From positions 682,001-746,000 of the forward strand of contig JANJXV010000129.1 in assembly GCA_024803745.1 (NCBI GenBank): DNA of 64,000 nt. Direction: 5' to 3'. The translations under genes and the position numbers were made by a program. Positions 1 to 11,231 of this stretch are shown piece by piece (position 1 is the stretch's first letter; the number at the start of each line of letters is the position of its first letter). A model generated the notes under the pieces. That model did no database searches and was not told the origin of the DNA. It saw only the letters and a program-made list of their open reading frames with translations. This DNA comes from Megascapheus bottae. Taxonomy: Eukaryota > Chordata > Mammalia > Rodentia > Geomyidae.

Positions 1-1660
1 ACAGGCCATAAAATGAACCCTCACAAATCAACTACCTTACTTTACGACAACACTGAGAGGAATGAGGCAATAATCAGGAAAGAAATTCCTTTCACAGTAG
101 CCTAAAAGAAAATAAAGTACCTAGCAATTAGCTTAACTAAGAATGTAAAGGACCGTTTAGATGAAAACTTTAAAACCACAAAAAAGGAAATAAAAGCAGA
201 ACTAAGAAAATTGAAAAACCTCCCATGCTCCTGGATTGGAAGAATCAACATTGTGAAAATGACAATCTTGCCAAGGGCTATCTACAAATTCAATGTAATA
301 CCAATCAACATCCCAATGTCATTCTTTAAAGAAATAGAAGAGGCAATTCAAAATTTCATATGGAATAATAAAAGACCCCGTAGAGCAAAAATACTTCTTA
401 GCAGAAAGAACAGCGCTGGAGGAATTTCAATTCCAAACTTAAGACTCTCTTACAGAGCTATAATTCTCAAAACAGCTTGGTACTGGCACAAGAACAGGCC
501 TGAAGTCCATTGGAGTAGAACTGCGGACCCAGATATTAAACCACAGACCTATGGCCACCTAATCTTTGACCAGGGAGCCAAAAAAATAGAATGGAAGAAA
601 GATAGCCTCTTCAACAAGTTGTGCTGGCAGAACTGGTTAAACACCTGCAGAAAACTAAAGTTGGATCCTTCTTTGTCACCTTGCACTAGAATTAACTCCA
701 AATGGATCAAAGACCTGGAGGTAAAACCTGACACACTGAAAAGTTTACAGGAAGGAATAGGAGATACACTAGGCCTCCTTGACACAGGTCGAAACTTTAT
801 TAATAAGGACCAAGAATCACAACAAATCAGAGAAAGGCTGGATAAGTGGGACTGCATTAAACCTCAGAGCTTTTGTATGGCAATGGATATAGCTAGTAAA
901 CTAATCAGGAAGCCTACAGAGTGGGAGAAGATCTTCACCACCCAAACAACGGAACAAGGCCTCATATCTAAAATATATCAACAACTCAAAAAATTGAATC
1001 ACTCCAAAACTCACCTCCAAAGTAACACCCATCCCATTAAAAATGGGCCAAAGACTTAAGAGAGTCTTCTCTGAAGAAGAAACAAAAATGGCGTATAGAC
1101 ACATGAAGAAATGCACCACATCTCTGGTCATAAAAGAAATGCAAATCAAAACAACTCTAAGATTCCACCTCACTCCAGTTAGAATGGCCAGGATCAGGAA
1201 AATGAATGACAACAGATGCTGGAGGCGATGTGGCCAGGAGGGATCAGTAATACACTGTTGATGGGAGTGCAAACTCGTTCAACCACTATGGAAAGCAGTG
1301 CGGCAGTGCCTCAAAAGGCAAAAAATAGAACTCCCCTATGACCCAGCAATTCCACTACTTGGCATTTACCCAACAATCCAGAAACAAGGGCATACTAAAC
1401 CCACTAGCACAACAATGTTCATTGCAGCACTATTCACCATAGCAAAGATATGGAACCAACCAAGATGTCCCTCAGTTGATGAGTGGATCAACAAGTTGTG
1501 GTATTTGTACACAAGGGAATTCTATGCTGCTGTCAGAAAAAATGACATCGCCCCATTTGTTAGGAAATAGAAAGACTTAGAACAAATCATATTAAGTGAA
1601 GTAAGCCAGACTCAAAGGAACTTAGGCTCAGTGGTTTCCCTCATTCGTCATAATCAGTAG
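1..1660 (+). pseudogene. L1 ORF2 C-terminal remnant (copy A)
   Basis: ORF2p is the L1 endonuclease and reverse transcriptase; only its C-terminal third is here. The longest clean stretch is 211-1,059 (282 codons), beginning in the region after the reverse transcriptase fingers and palm ([19 protein letters not shown]). A frameshift moves the reading to 1,043-1,261 and then to 1,298-1,570. The terminal Cys/His knuckle (C-x3-C-x7-H-x4-C) is recognisable at about 1,219-1,271, but a TGA at 1,259-1,261 falls inside it. The normal ORF2 end (SLIRHNQ then TAG) is at 1,658-1,660. The protein could not be made from this copy. Confidence 0.9.
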
Positions 1661-2079
1661 AAACCTTGGGCTCTAGTAGCAGAGATTGTCAATAGAGCAA
1701 AAGGCCATATATAAGGCCATATAATGTGAAGCTAATTGAAAGGACCTCCAGGATATTGACACAAAAGCCATATAATGAATGATTGTTGTCCTTAATGTAC
1801 TATGTTGTCTCTCATCTCATTTGCTGTCCCTTGGTTATCCCATATTGGTATAGTATCTCACTTTGTTATCTGATATATTGAATTTATTTGTATTTGGATA
1901 TTTGAAATTTGATAGAGAAGGGGGGGAAACCAAGACGGGTGGGGGGTGTGGGGTTGGAGGGAAATGGGTACCAAGACATGTGAAAGGGTATCAATGTATG
2001 TGAATTAATGCACCTTCTATCTGGCAAAAATCATCTAACCCTTTTACTAATTACAATAAAAAACTGAAAAATAAGAAAG
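1..2079 (+). mobile_element. LINE-1 copy A, 3' part (ORF2 C-terminus and 3' UTR)
   Basis: The element enters the window already inside ORF2, at a point equivalent to about 7,419 in copy B, and runs through the 3' UTR to an A-rich tail ending near 2,079. The 3' UTR has the purine-rich, G-rich tract usual for mammalian L1 (about 1,918-1,970) and an AATAAA signal at 2,055-2,060. The tail abuts the 1.36-kb spacer with no intervening sequence. The same tail-to-spacer joint recurs at 9,490 and 44,481. Confidence 0.93.
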
Positions 2080-2699
2080 TTGTAGTGTGTAGGGAGGATG
2101 ATGGGTTCAAATACATTTTTTCTTAGAAATTTACCTCATCTGGTTGCCCGGGATTTTCCTGGCCTTCTTCTTAGAGAAAGTTCTGTTATACTGGATTTGT
2201 GGCTTGGCAATGATCTAGCATGTACATCTTCGAGTAAGACATCCACAACTTCCATGCCTGAGACTCGAGTTTCCTGACCTTTGGAAACAGCACAGCAACA
2301 TCTTTCTTCCTCCTGAGCCACAGGCCAAGTGAGCTGGCTTGAGCTGGTTGTTAGTTACAGTGGCTTGGTTACCAGGGTTCCATATTCTGTTCCATTGTGA
2401 GGGAGGCAGGGTCACCTTTCAGGGCCCAATGACCAAAGATCCTTGCTCACAAAAGACCTCACCAAAGACATACTGGAGGCTGAATCTCTCCTCCAGTCTC
2501 ACAATATACATGTGGATGTAGTGTACAGCACACCTTATTTGTCCAATCCCAATGTCTTCCACTAGGCCCAACTACCAGTCTGGTCTCAGGCTCAAGGAGC
2601 CTTTCTTAGGTAAGATCCAAACTTAAGGGTCAATATTACCCTCATCCTTTACAAAACATTGGCTTCACAGTGCCTTCTCTGCCTGCATTTTGCCCCTTG

Positions 2700-2905
2700 T
2701 CGAATTTTTGTTTGTTTTTGCTAGTCTTGGGACTTGACCTCAGAGTGTGAACATTGTTCTTGGGCTTTCTTTAGGCTTTAGCTGTCCCACCGAGCCACAG
2801 CACCACTTGCAGCGTTTTCTATGTATGTGGTAATGAGGAATCAAACCTGAGTCTTTTTGCTTGGTAGCCAGTACTCTCCCACTAGGTCAAACACACAGGG
2901 CATCT
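2700..2905 (-). mobile_element. Dimeric ID-like SINE (IDL-Geo type) in the spacer
   Basis: Read on the minus strand, an ID/tRNA-Ala-like half (box-B-like sequence ending near 2,890) is followed by the right half with GCTGTGGCTCGGTGGGAC and an A-rich tail, which appears as the T-run at about 2,705-2,720. The same SINE is in every copy of the spacer, so it predates their spread. Confidence 0.75.
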
Positions 2906-3139
2906 TGCACATATTTTTGACGTCAATCTACTAGGATATTATTAGGTTTCTGTATCCTAATCATTTTTTCCTGATGATTAGCTTTGCTGTCAAGTGTAAA
3001 AAATGCAAGAGGGAAAAACACAGAAGAATTAGTGAAATTAAAAAAAGCATTAGACACAGTTAAGTGTTCATTCTTTGTAGGAGAAAAGATATTTGGTATG
3101 ATGATTATGATGATGATGATGACTTTATAATTACTATGT

Positions 3140-3345
3140 CAGGGTTGAGAGTTTGGCATAGTGGTAGAGTGCTTGCCTAGCATCCATGAAGATCTGGGTT
3201 TGATTGCTCAGTAACACATAGATAGAAAATCTAGATGTGGCACTGTGGCTCAAGTGGCAGAGGGCTAGACTGGAGAAAACCCCAGGACAGTGCTCAGGCC
3301 CTTAATTCAAGCCCCAAGACTGGCAGAAAGATAAAAGAAAATAAA
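3140..3345 (+). mobile_element. Dimeric ID-like SINE (IDL-Geo type) in the spacer
   Basis: The left half carries AGTGGTAGAGTGCTTGCC, typical of tRNA-Ala-derived ID SINEs. The right half carries GGCACTGTGGCTCAAGTGG and ends in an A-rich tail. It is shared by all spacer copies and by the inverted copies in the segmental duplication. Confidence 0.8.
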
Positions 3346-3448
3346 AATGCTTTTTATGAGGTAATTCACTCACAGCATTTGCTTCTGAAATCTTCGTTTC
3401 TGCATCTTGTGAAATACCGCTTTCCCTCAACGTAGACAAAAAAACAGA

Positions 3449-4009
3449 TCCATCCCATGGTCCACTGTGAGGCCACTGGTTGGGCTAAGAGCTAGTCGTG
3501 CAGCAACACATAAGTTTTATTCTAATACTTTCCAAACTTTATACTCAAATATGCTACCTACTTACCAACTTAGGTCAGTTATCCTTATGCTATAACTTTT
3601 CTTCATTACTACAATATTCTTACACTCCTACGTTAATCCTCTTGCACCTCCCCTGACCTCTCTCATTCTTTTTTTCTATCTCTGGACCTCTGCTCGTCTT
3701 TCAACCCTTATACTGCACGGATCTACACTTGATGGCTGTTGAGCAATATTGTATATGTAGGTGGTTAATTATTCTCTAGGCTCAGAGGGACTTAACGACA
3801 ATAGAGATTGGATTGAGAGGCTTATTGTTTTGGGTATAAATCGCTTATCAGTGGTTGTATTACACTGGTCTGTAAGTGCACAAAAAGAAAGAGTGATAAT
3901 ACCAATCAAAACTTGTGAACATCTAGTGTCTGCCAGCTACAGAGGTCTAGGTTGGTTATATCTGAAAAACTATAATCGTATTTAGTAGTAATCTTGCTCC
4001 CATTTTCAA
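3449..4009 (+). promoter_or_regulatory. Presumed L1-B 5' UTR / internal promoter region
   Basis: This stretch lies between the spacer boundary and the ORF1 start codon. It is pyrimidine-rich at about 3,590-3,710 and is conserved in copies C (to about 11,231, where it is cut) and E (45,843-46,402). By analogy with other L1s the internal promoter would be here, but I see no diagnostic transcription-factor site. The boundary with the spacer is inferred from where similarity to the inverted copy at 28.5 kb stops. Confidence 0.5.
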
Positions 4010-5220
4010 ATGGGCAGAACAAGAAACTCAAGAAAAATGTCAAATCAAGAAACAACATCCCCCACCCAATGTAAATAGACAATGGAACAGTTACTGGAAA
4101 CCTAGAGGAGAGTCTTCCAAGTGCTACACAAATGCAATGATAAACATCCTTAATGGAAAATGTGAAAATATAAAGAAAGAGATAATGGAGGAAGCCATTG
4201 CTGAACAAGAGGAAAGCAAAAACAAGGTGATAAGTGAAAAAGAAGAAGCCATAAAGGAGGCCATAATAAAGGTTTTTCAAAGAAAGATGGATGAATTCAT
4301 AGAATCCACAAATAAAAACGTCACCAAACTCCAGCAAATGTCCAAAGAAAATAAAGCTACTGAGCTAACCACTCAAAAGGAAATCAAGGAGATAAAGAAA
4401 TCCATACATGATCTAAAACAAGAGACGCAAGGCATAAAAAGTGAGCAATTAGAAGCAAGGGAGATGAAAAATAAAGTAGATAGCTTTGATAGCAGGTTAG
4501 ACAATGCAGAGGAGAGAATTTCCGGGGCTGAAGATAATTTAGGTATTATAAAGTACAGAAAATGAGTCAATCCAAATCTAGGAAATATGAGAGAGCGCTT
4601 CAGGAGGTCCAAGATACAATTAGGAAGCCTCATTTAAGGCTAGTTGGTATTGAGGAGGGCGTGGAGAAAGAGGTCAATGGTATTGGAAATATACTTCAGG
4701 GAATCATCTCAGAGAATTTCCCAAATATCCAGAAGGGCAGGCCCATCCAGATACGAGAAGCTTTTAGAACCCCAAACAGACCTGATCAGAAAAGAACATC
4801 CCACCACCACATTGTGATCTGAACTGGATCAATAGAAACGAAAGGAAAGATCCTAAACGCAGCCAGGGAAAATGGATCAGTAACCTATAAAGGCAAACCA
4901 ATCAGAATAACCCCAGATTTCTCGGCAGAGACCATGCAAGCCCGAAGTGACTGGAAGCATATATGTCATGCCCTTAAATCAAATAACTACCAACCAAGAA
5001 TACTGTAGCCAGCTAAGCTCTCATTCAAACTGAGGGAACAATAAAACATTCCATTCCAGGGAAAAGCTGCAACAATATGTCGAAACAAAACCAACACTAC
5101 AGAGAATTCTCAACGATGCTCTATACATACAAAACCAAAATAAATGCATTATAGGGAAAGAAATGGCACCTAAACAGCATACCATCAAGGACCACAGGAA
5201 CTGTCAAGACACAGGCCCTA
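4010..5220 (+). pseudogene. L1-B ORF1 pseudogene
   Basis: ORF1p is the trimeric RNA-binding chaperone of L1. The start ATG at 4,010 begins MGRTRNSRKMSNQETT and stops after 22 codons (TAG 4,076). The coiled coil is in another frame at 4,137-4,565, rich in Glu, Lys, Ile and Gln with heptad-like spacing. The RNA-binding region continues at 4,562-4,822 (LRLVGIEEGVEKEVNG, then ENFPNIQKG). The C-terminal domain runs on past a TGA near 4,820, with recognisable GKPIRITPDFSAETMQAR and PAKLSF, and another stop (TAG, about 5,006) where other L1s have Tyr. The order matches mammalian ORF1p: coiled coil, RRM-like domain, C-terminal domain. Confidence 0.88.
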
Positions 5221-5236
5221 CTAAAAGGTTTTAAAT

Positions 5237-8200
5237 ATGGTAGGACCTGATAAATATCTCTCAATCCTAACTCTCAATATCAATGGACTTAACTCTCCAA
5301 TTAAACGGCATAGGCTGTCTAGTTGGATCAAAAAGCAAGAGCCATCGTTCTGCTGTCTTCAAGAGACACATCTTACCCAAAAACAATCATCTTTTGAAAG
5401 TGAGAGGTTGGAATAAATTCTATCAAGCTAACTGCCCACATAAACAGGCTGGATTTGCCATCCTCATATCAGACAATAGACTTCGAACTAAAATTAGTAA
5501 GAAAAGACAAAGAAGGTTACTGCATACTACTAAAGGGATCTTTCCTCCAGGAAGACATAACGATCCTAAATATTTACACACCCAATCCCGGAGCTCCAAA
5601 CTTCATCAAGCAAACTTTACTTACACTGAAACCATACATAGATCGAAATACAGTGATTGTTGGTGAGTTTAACACACCACTCTCACCTATGGACAGATCA
5701 ACAAGGCAAACACTCAAAAGAGAAAACATAGAACTGAACAACTATATAGACCGACTAGATGTAACAGACATCTGGAGAATATTCCACCCAGTAACACCAC
5801 AATATACGTTTTTCTCAGCAGCATATGGAACATTTTCCAAAATAGACCACATCTTAGGCCATAAAGCAAACCTGGACAGATTCAGAAACACTGAATTTAT
5901 TCCATGCACACTCTCAGACCATAAAGGCATCAAATTGGAGCTGAACACACATCTCCACCAAAGAAAACCCTGTAACTCATGGAGACTGAACAACGCATTG
6001 TTGAATCAAAAACAATGGGTAATCGAAGAGATCAGAACAGATATCCAACTGTTTATGAAATTTAACAATAAGGAGCACACAAATATCAACTCCTTATGGA
6101 CACAACGAAGGCAGTACTCAGAGGAAAATTTATAGCGCTGAGTGCCTACAACAGCAAGTTGGAAAAATGGCAAACCAACTAGTTAATGTCTCACCTTAAC
6201 CTCCTGGAAAAAGAGCAACAAACCAACCCTAAACCCATTAGGAGAAAGCAAATTATTAAAATCAAAGCAGAATTAAATGATTTGGAATAAAAAACCTACA
6301 GAAAGCATCAACAAAACAAGGAGTTGGTTCTTGGAAAGAATTAACAAAATTGACAAGCCCTTAGCAAATCTTACCAAAAAAAGAAGAGAGCATATCGAAA
6401 TAAACAAAATCGCAGATGAAAATGGTAATATCACGACAGAAATTACCAAGATCCAGAATATCATGAGGGAATACTTCTCAAACCTTTACGCCAACAAATT
6501 TGAGAATCTAGAAGAAATGGATGAATTCCTAGACAATATTAACATACCCACACTGCAGCAAGAAAAGCTAACCCAACTCAACAGGCCTATTTCAAGCTCT
6601 GAAATAGAAATGGAAATTAGACAACTTCCACTTAAAAAGAGCCCAGGGCCAGATGGATTCACAGCTGCATTCTATAAGGTCTTCAAAGCAGAGCTCACAC
6701 CAATATTCCTCAAGCTTTCAACGAAATTGAAAATGAACGTTCTTTACCAAACTCATTCTGTGAGGCCAGTATATCCCTCATCCCCAAACCAGACAGAGAT
6801 TCATCAAAGAAAGAGTTCTATAGACCCATTTCTTTGATGAACATCGATGCAAAACTTCGCAACAAAATACTGGCCAACCGTCTACAACAACTCATCAAAA
6901 AAATTATACACTATGATCAAACTGGATTCATCACAAGGAGGCAAAGCTGGTTCAACATATACAAATCAATTTATATAATTCAACACATCAACAGGAGCAG
7001 GGATAAAATCACATGATTGTCTCAATAGATGCGGAAAAGGCATTTGGCAAGATCCAAAACCCCTTTTTGTTAAAAGATGTGGAGAAAGTAGGAATCCATG
7101 GACATTTCTCAATGTAATAAAGGCTGTGTATGAGAAACCCACTGCTAGTATTATACTTAATGGTGAAAATATAAAGCCATTCCCTCTAAAATCAGGAACG
7201 AGACAAGGATGCCCACTCTCTTCACTCCTTTTTAACATAGTACTAGAATTCCTAGGCAGTGCAATAAGGCAAGAAGCAAGCATAAAGGGGATCTAAGTAG
7301 ATAAAGAGGAAATAAAACTATCCCTCTTTGCAGATGACATGCTTCTGTATTTAAAGAATCCTATAGACTCTACTGCCAAGCTCCTTGAACTGATTCAAAA
7401 CTTTGGAAGGGTAGCAGGCCATAAATTCAAGCCTCACAAATCAAGTGCCTTCCTTTACGCCAACAGTCAGAGGAACGAGGCAATAATCAGGAAAGAAACT
7501 CCTGTCACAATAGCCTCAAAGAAAATAAAGTACCTAGGAATTAGCTTAACTAAGAATGTCAAGGTCCGGTTAGATGAAAACTTTAAAGCCATAAAAAAGG
7601 AAATTAAATCAGAACTAAGGAAATGGAAAATCCTCCCATGCTCCTGGATTGGAAGAATCAAAAATTTGAAAATTACAATCTTGCCAAGGGCTATCTACAA
7701 GTTCAATGCAATACCCATCAACATACCAATGTCATTCTTTAAAGAAATAGAAGAGGCAATTCAAAATTTCATGTGGAATAATAAAAGACCCGTATAGCAA
7801 AAACACTTCTTAGCAGAAAGAACAGCGCTGGAGGAATTTCAATTCCAAACTTTAGACTCTATTACAGAGCTATAATTCTCAAAACATCTTGGTACTGGCA
7901 CAAGAACAGGCCTGAAGTCCAATGGAATAGAGCTGCTGACCCAGATATTAAACCACAGACCTATGGCAACCTAACCTTTGACAAGGGAGCCAAAAAAATA
8001 GAATGGAAGAAAGATAGACTCTTCAACAAGTTGTGCTGGCAGAACTGGTTAAGCACATGCAGAAAACTAAAGTTGGATCCTTCTTTGTCACCTTGCACTA
8101 GAATTAACTCCAAATGGATCAAACACCTGGAGGTTAAAGCTGACACACTGAAAGTTTACAGGAAGGAATAGGAGATACACTAGGCCTCCTTGTCACAGGT

Positions 8201-9072
8201 CGAACCTTTCTTAATAAGGACCAAGAATCACAACAAATCAGAGAAAGGCTGGATTCGTGGGACTGCATTAAACTTCAGAGCTTTTGTATGGTAACGGATA
8301 TAGCTAGTAAACTAATCAGGAAGCCTACAGAGTGGGAGAAGATCTTCACCAACCAAACAAGTGACAAAGACCTCATATCTAAAATATATCAACAACTCAA
8401 AAAATTGAATCACTCCAAAACTAACCTCCAAAGTAACACCCATCCCATTAAAAAATGGCCCAAAGACTTAAAGAGATTCTTTTCTGAAAAAGAAACAAAA
8501 ATGACCTATAGACACATGAAGAAATGCTCCACATCTCTGGTCATAAAAGAAATGCAAATCAAAACAATTCTAAGATTCGACCTCACTCCAGTTAGAATGA
8601 CCAGGATCAGGAAAATGACGACAACAGATGCTGGAGGGGATGTGGCCAGGAGGGATCACTACTACACTGTTGGTGGGAGTGCAAACTCGTTCAACCACTA
8701 TGGAAAGCAGTGTGGCAGTTCCTCAAAAGGCTAAACATAGAACTCCCCTATGACCCAGCAATTCCACTACTTGGCATTTACCCAACAATCCAGAAACAAG
8801 GGCATACTAAACCCACTAGCACAACAATGTTCATTGCAGCACTATTCACCATAGCAAAGATATGGAGCCAACGCAGATGTACCTCAGTTGATGAGTGGAT
8901 CAGCAAGTTGTGGCATTTGTACACAATGGAATTCTATGCTGCTGTCAGAAAGAATGACATCGCCCCATATGGTAGGATATGGAAAGACTTGGAACAAATC
9001 ATATTGAGTGAAGTAACATAGACTCAAAGGAACTTAGGCTCAGTGGTTTCCCTCATTCGTCATAATCAGTAG
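5237..9072 (+). pseudogene. L1-B ORF2 pseudogene (endonuclease + reverse transcriptase)
   Basis: The likely start ATG is at 5,237, followed by LTLNINGLNSPIK (endonuclease N-terminus) and CCLQETHL. A frameshift near 5,380 moves the reading to RGWNKFYQANC, and another (a 2-bp loss near 5,473) moves it to 5,455-6,135. The endonuclease motif that is normally GDFNTP reads GEFNTP (GAG at 5,665-5,667), while SDHKGIKLEL with the catalytic His is kept. The reverse transcriptase follows in pieces: KKSPGPDGF (6,277-6,837), [14 protein letters not shown], and FADD (about 7,328). The distal region runs in fragments to the SLIRHNQ-type end near 9,072. There are many stops, so it is certainly non-functional. 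Confidence 0.92.
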
Positions 9073-9490
9073 AAACCTTGGGCTCTACTAGCAGAGATTG
9101 TCAATAGAGCAAAAGGCCATATATAAGGCCATATAATGTAAAGCAAATTGAAAGGACCTCCAGGATATTGAAACAAAAGCCACATAATGAATGATTGTTG
9201 TCCTTAATGTACCATGTTGTTTCTCATCTCCTTTGCTGTCCCTTGGTTATCCCATATTGGTATAGTATCTCACTTTGTTATCTGATATATTGAATATATT
9301 TGTATTTGGATATTTGAAATGATAGGGAAGGGGGGAAAACCAAGACGGGTGGGGGGTGTGGGGTTGGAGGGAAATGGGTACCAAGACATGTGAAATGGTA
9401 TCAATGTATGTGAATTAATGCACCTTCTATCTGGCAAATATCATGTAACCATTTTACTAATTACAATAAAAAAATGAAAAAAAAAAGAAA
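9073..9490 (+). other. L1-B 3' UTR with G-rich tract
   Basis: The 3' UTR contains a purine/G-rich run at about 9,328-9,380 with several G3-G6 blocks close enough for an intramolecular G-quadruplex. Conserved G-rich tracts are known in mammalian L1 3' UTRs. The same tract is at about 1,918-1,970 (A) and 44,321-44,372 (D). An AATAAA lies near 9,465, followed by the A-rich tail. Confidence 0.7.
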
Positions 9491-10862
9491 GTTGTAGTGT
9501 GTGGGGAGGATGATGGGGTCAAATACATTTCTTCTTAGAAATATACCTCATCTGGTTGTCCTGGATTTTCGTGGCCTTCTCCTTAGAGAAAGGCCTGTTA
9601 TACTGGATTTGTGGCTTGGCAATGATCTAGCATGTACATCTTCGAGTAAGACATCCACAACTTCCATGCCTGAGACTCGAGTTTCCAGACCTTTGGCAAC
9701 AGCACAGCAACATCTTTCTTCCTCCTGAGCCACAGGCCAAGTGAGCTGGCTTGAGTTGGTTGATAGTTACAGTTGCTTGGTTACCACCGTTACATATTCT
9801 GTTCCATTCTAAGCGAGGCAGGGTCACATTTCAGGGCCCAATGACCAAAGATCCTTGCTCACAGAAGACCTCACCAAAGACATACTGGAGGCTGAATCTC
9901 TCCTCCAATCTCACAATATACATGTGGATGTAGTAAACAGCACACCTTATTTGTCCAATCCCAATGTCTTCCACTAGGCCCAACTACCAGTCTGGTCTCA
10001 GGCTCAAGGAGCCTTTCTTAGGTAAGATCCAGACTTAAGGGTCAATATTGCCCTCATCCTTTACAAAACATTTGCTTCACAGTGCCTTCTCTGCCTGCAT
10101 TTTGCCCCTTGTCGAATTTTTTTTTGTTTTTGCTCCTCTTGGGACTGGACCTCAGAGTGTGAACATTGTTCTTGGGCTTTCTTTAGGCTTTAGCTGTCCC
10201 ACCGAGCCACAGCACCACTTGCAGGGTTTTCTATGTATGTGGTAATGAGGAATCAAACCTGAGTCTTTTTGGGTGGTAGCCAAGCACTCTACCACTCGGT
10301 CAAACACACAGTTCATATTGCACATATTGTTGACGTCAATCTACTAGGATATTATTAGGTTTCTGTATCCTAATCATTTTTTTCCTGATAATTAGTTTTG
10401 CTATCATGTGTAAAAAATGCAAGAGGGAAAAACACAGAAGAATTAGTGAAATTTAAAAAAAAGCATTACACACATAGATGAGTGATCATTCTTTGTAGGA
10501 GAAAGTATATTTTGATATGAAGATGATGATGATGACTTTATAATTACTATGTCAGGGTTGAGAGTTTGGCATAGTGGTAGAGTGCTTGCCTAGCATCCAT
10601 GAAGATCTGGGTTTGATTGCTCAGTATCACATAGATAGAAAATCTAGATGTGGCACTGTGGCTCAAGTGGCAGAGGGCTAGACTTGAGAAAACCTCAGGA
10701 CAGTGCTCAGGCCCTGAATTCAAGCCCCAAGACTGGCAGAAAGAAAAAAGAAAATAAAAATTCTTTTTACGAGCTAATTCACACACAGCATTTGCTTCTG
10801 AAATCTTCGCTTCTGCATCTTGTGAAATACCCCTTTCCCTCAACGTAGACAAGAAAAACAGA
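9491..10862 (+). repeat. 1.36-kb spacer segment, second copy
   Basis: It begins exactly after the L1-B A-tail with GTTGTAGTGTGTGGGGAGG and is closely similar to 2,080-3,448 throughout, including the two SINEs (about 10,105-10,310 minus and 10,553-10,755 plus). It ends at the L1-C 5' UTR. Its presence directly behind L1-B defines the tandem unit. Confidence 0.87.
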
Positions 10863-11231
10863 TCCATCCCATGGTCCACTGTGAGGCCACTGGTTGGGCT
10901 GAGAGCTAATCGTGCAGCAACACATAAGTTTATTCTAAAACTTTCCAAACTTTGTTCTCATATATGCTACCTACTTACCAACTTAGGTCAGTTATCCTTA
11001 TGCTATAACTTTTCTTCATTACTACAATATTCTTACACTCCTACGTTAATCCTCTTGCACCTCCCCTGACCTCTCTCATTCTTTTTTTCTATCTCTGGAT
11101 CTCTGCTCGTCTTTCAACCCTTATACTGCACGGATCTACACTTGATGGCTGTTGAGCAATATTGTATATGTAGGTGGTTAATTATTCTCTAGGCTCAGAG
11201 GGACTTAAAGACAATAGAGACTGGATTGAGA

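Larger units (their letters stand above)
2080..3448 (+). repeat. 1.36-kb spacer segment between tandem L1 copies (first copy)
   Basis: This segment starts GTTGTAGTGTGTAGGGAGG and ends at GTAGACAAAAAAACAGATC. It lies between the tail of L1-A and the 5' end of L1-B. Near-identical copies stand in the same position at 9,491-10,862 and 44,482-45,842. Inverted, more diverged copies without L1 lie in both arms of the segmental duplication (28,482-29,845 and 60,750-62,107). It contains two dimeric SINEs in opposite orientation. Short ORFs in it (for example 2,339-2,521) are similar between copies only because the DNA is similar. I see no gene in it. Confidence 0.85.
3449..9490 (+). mobile_element. 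LINE-1 copy B, full-length structure but inactive
   Basis: This is the only copy in the window with all L1 parts in order: a 5' UTR (3,449-4,009), ORF1 (4,010 to about 5,220), ORF2 (5,237-9,072), and a 3' UTR with G-rich tract and A-rich tail (9,073-9,490). Both ORFs carry stops and frameshifts. Together with the preceding spacer it forms a ~7.4-kb unit (2,080-9,490) whose start is repeated immediately downstream at 9,491. That head-to-tail arrangement is not what target-primed insertion normally produces. Confidence 0.92.

Noticed and set aside
2136..2415. Similar small proteins on the minus strand (starting MAQEEERCCC) found in several places, including 9,548-9,733, 44,539-44,724 and on the plus strand at 29,569-29,814 and 61,830-62,075
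   Set aside because: They recur only because the 1.36-kb segment is repeated. Frames and ends differ between the L1-array and inverted copies, and there are no splice or domain features.
3150..3225. tRNA-like sequences with A-box and B-box similarity
   Set aside because: They are the ID-like left halves of SINEs followed by the right monomer and A-rich tails, with no credible cloverleaf of a tRNA gene.
549..8146. Minus-strand ORFs of 60-140 codons antisense to L1 ORF2
   Set aside because: These are shadows of the sense ORF2 sequence, repeated wherever the same L1 segment occurs.
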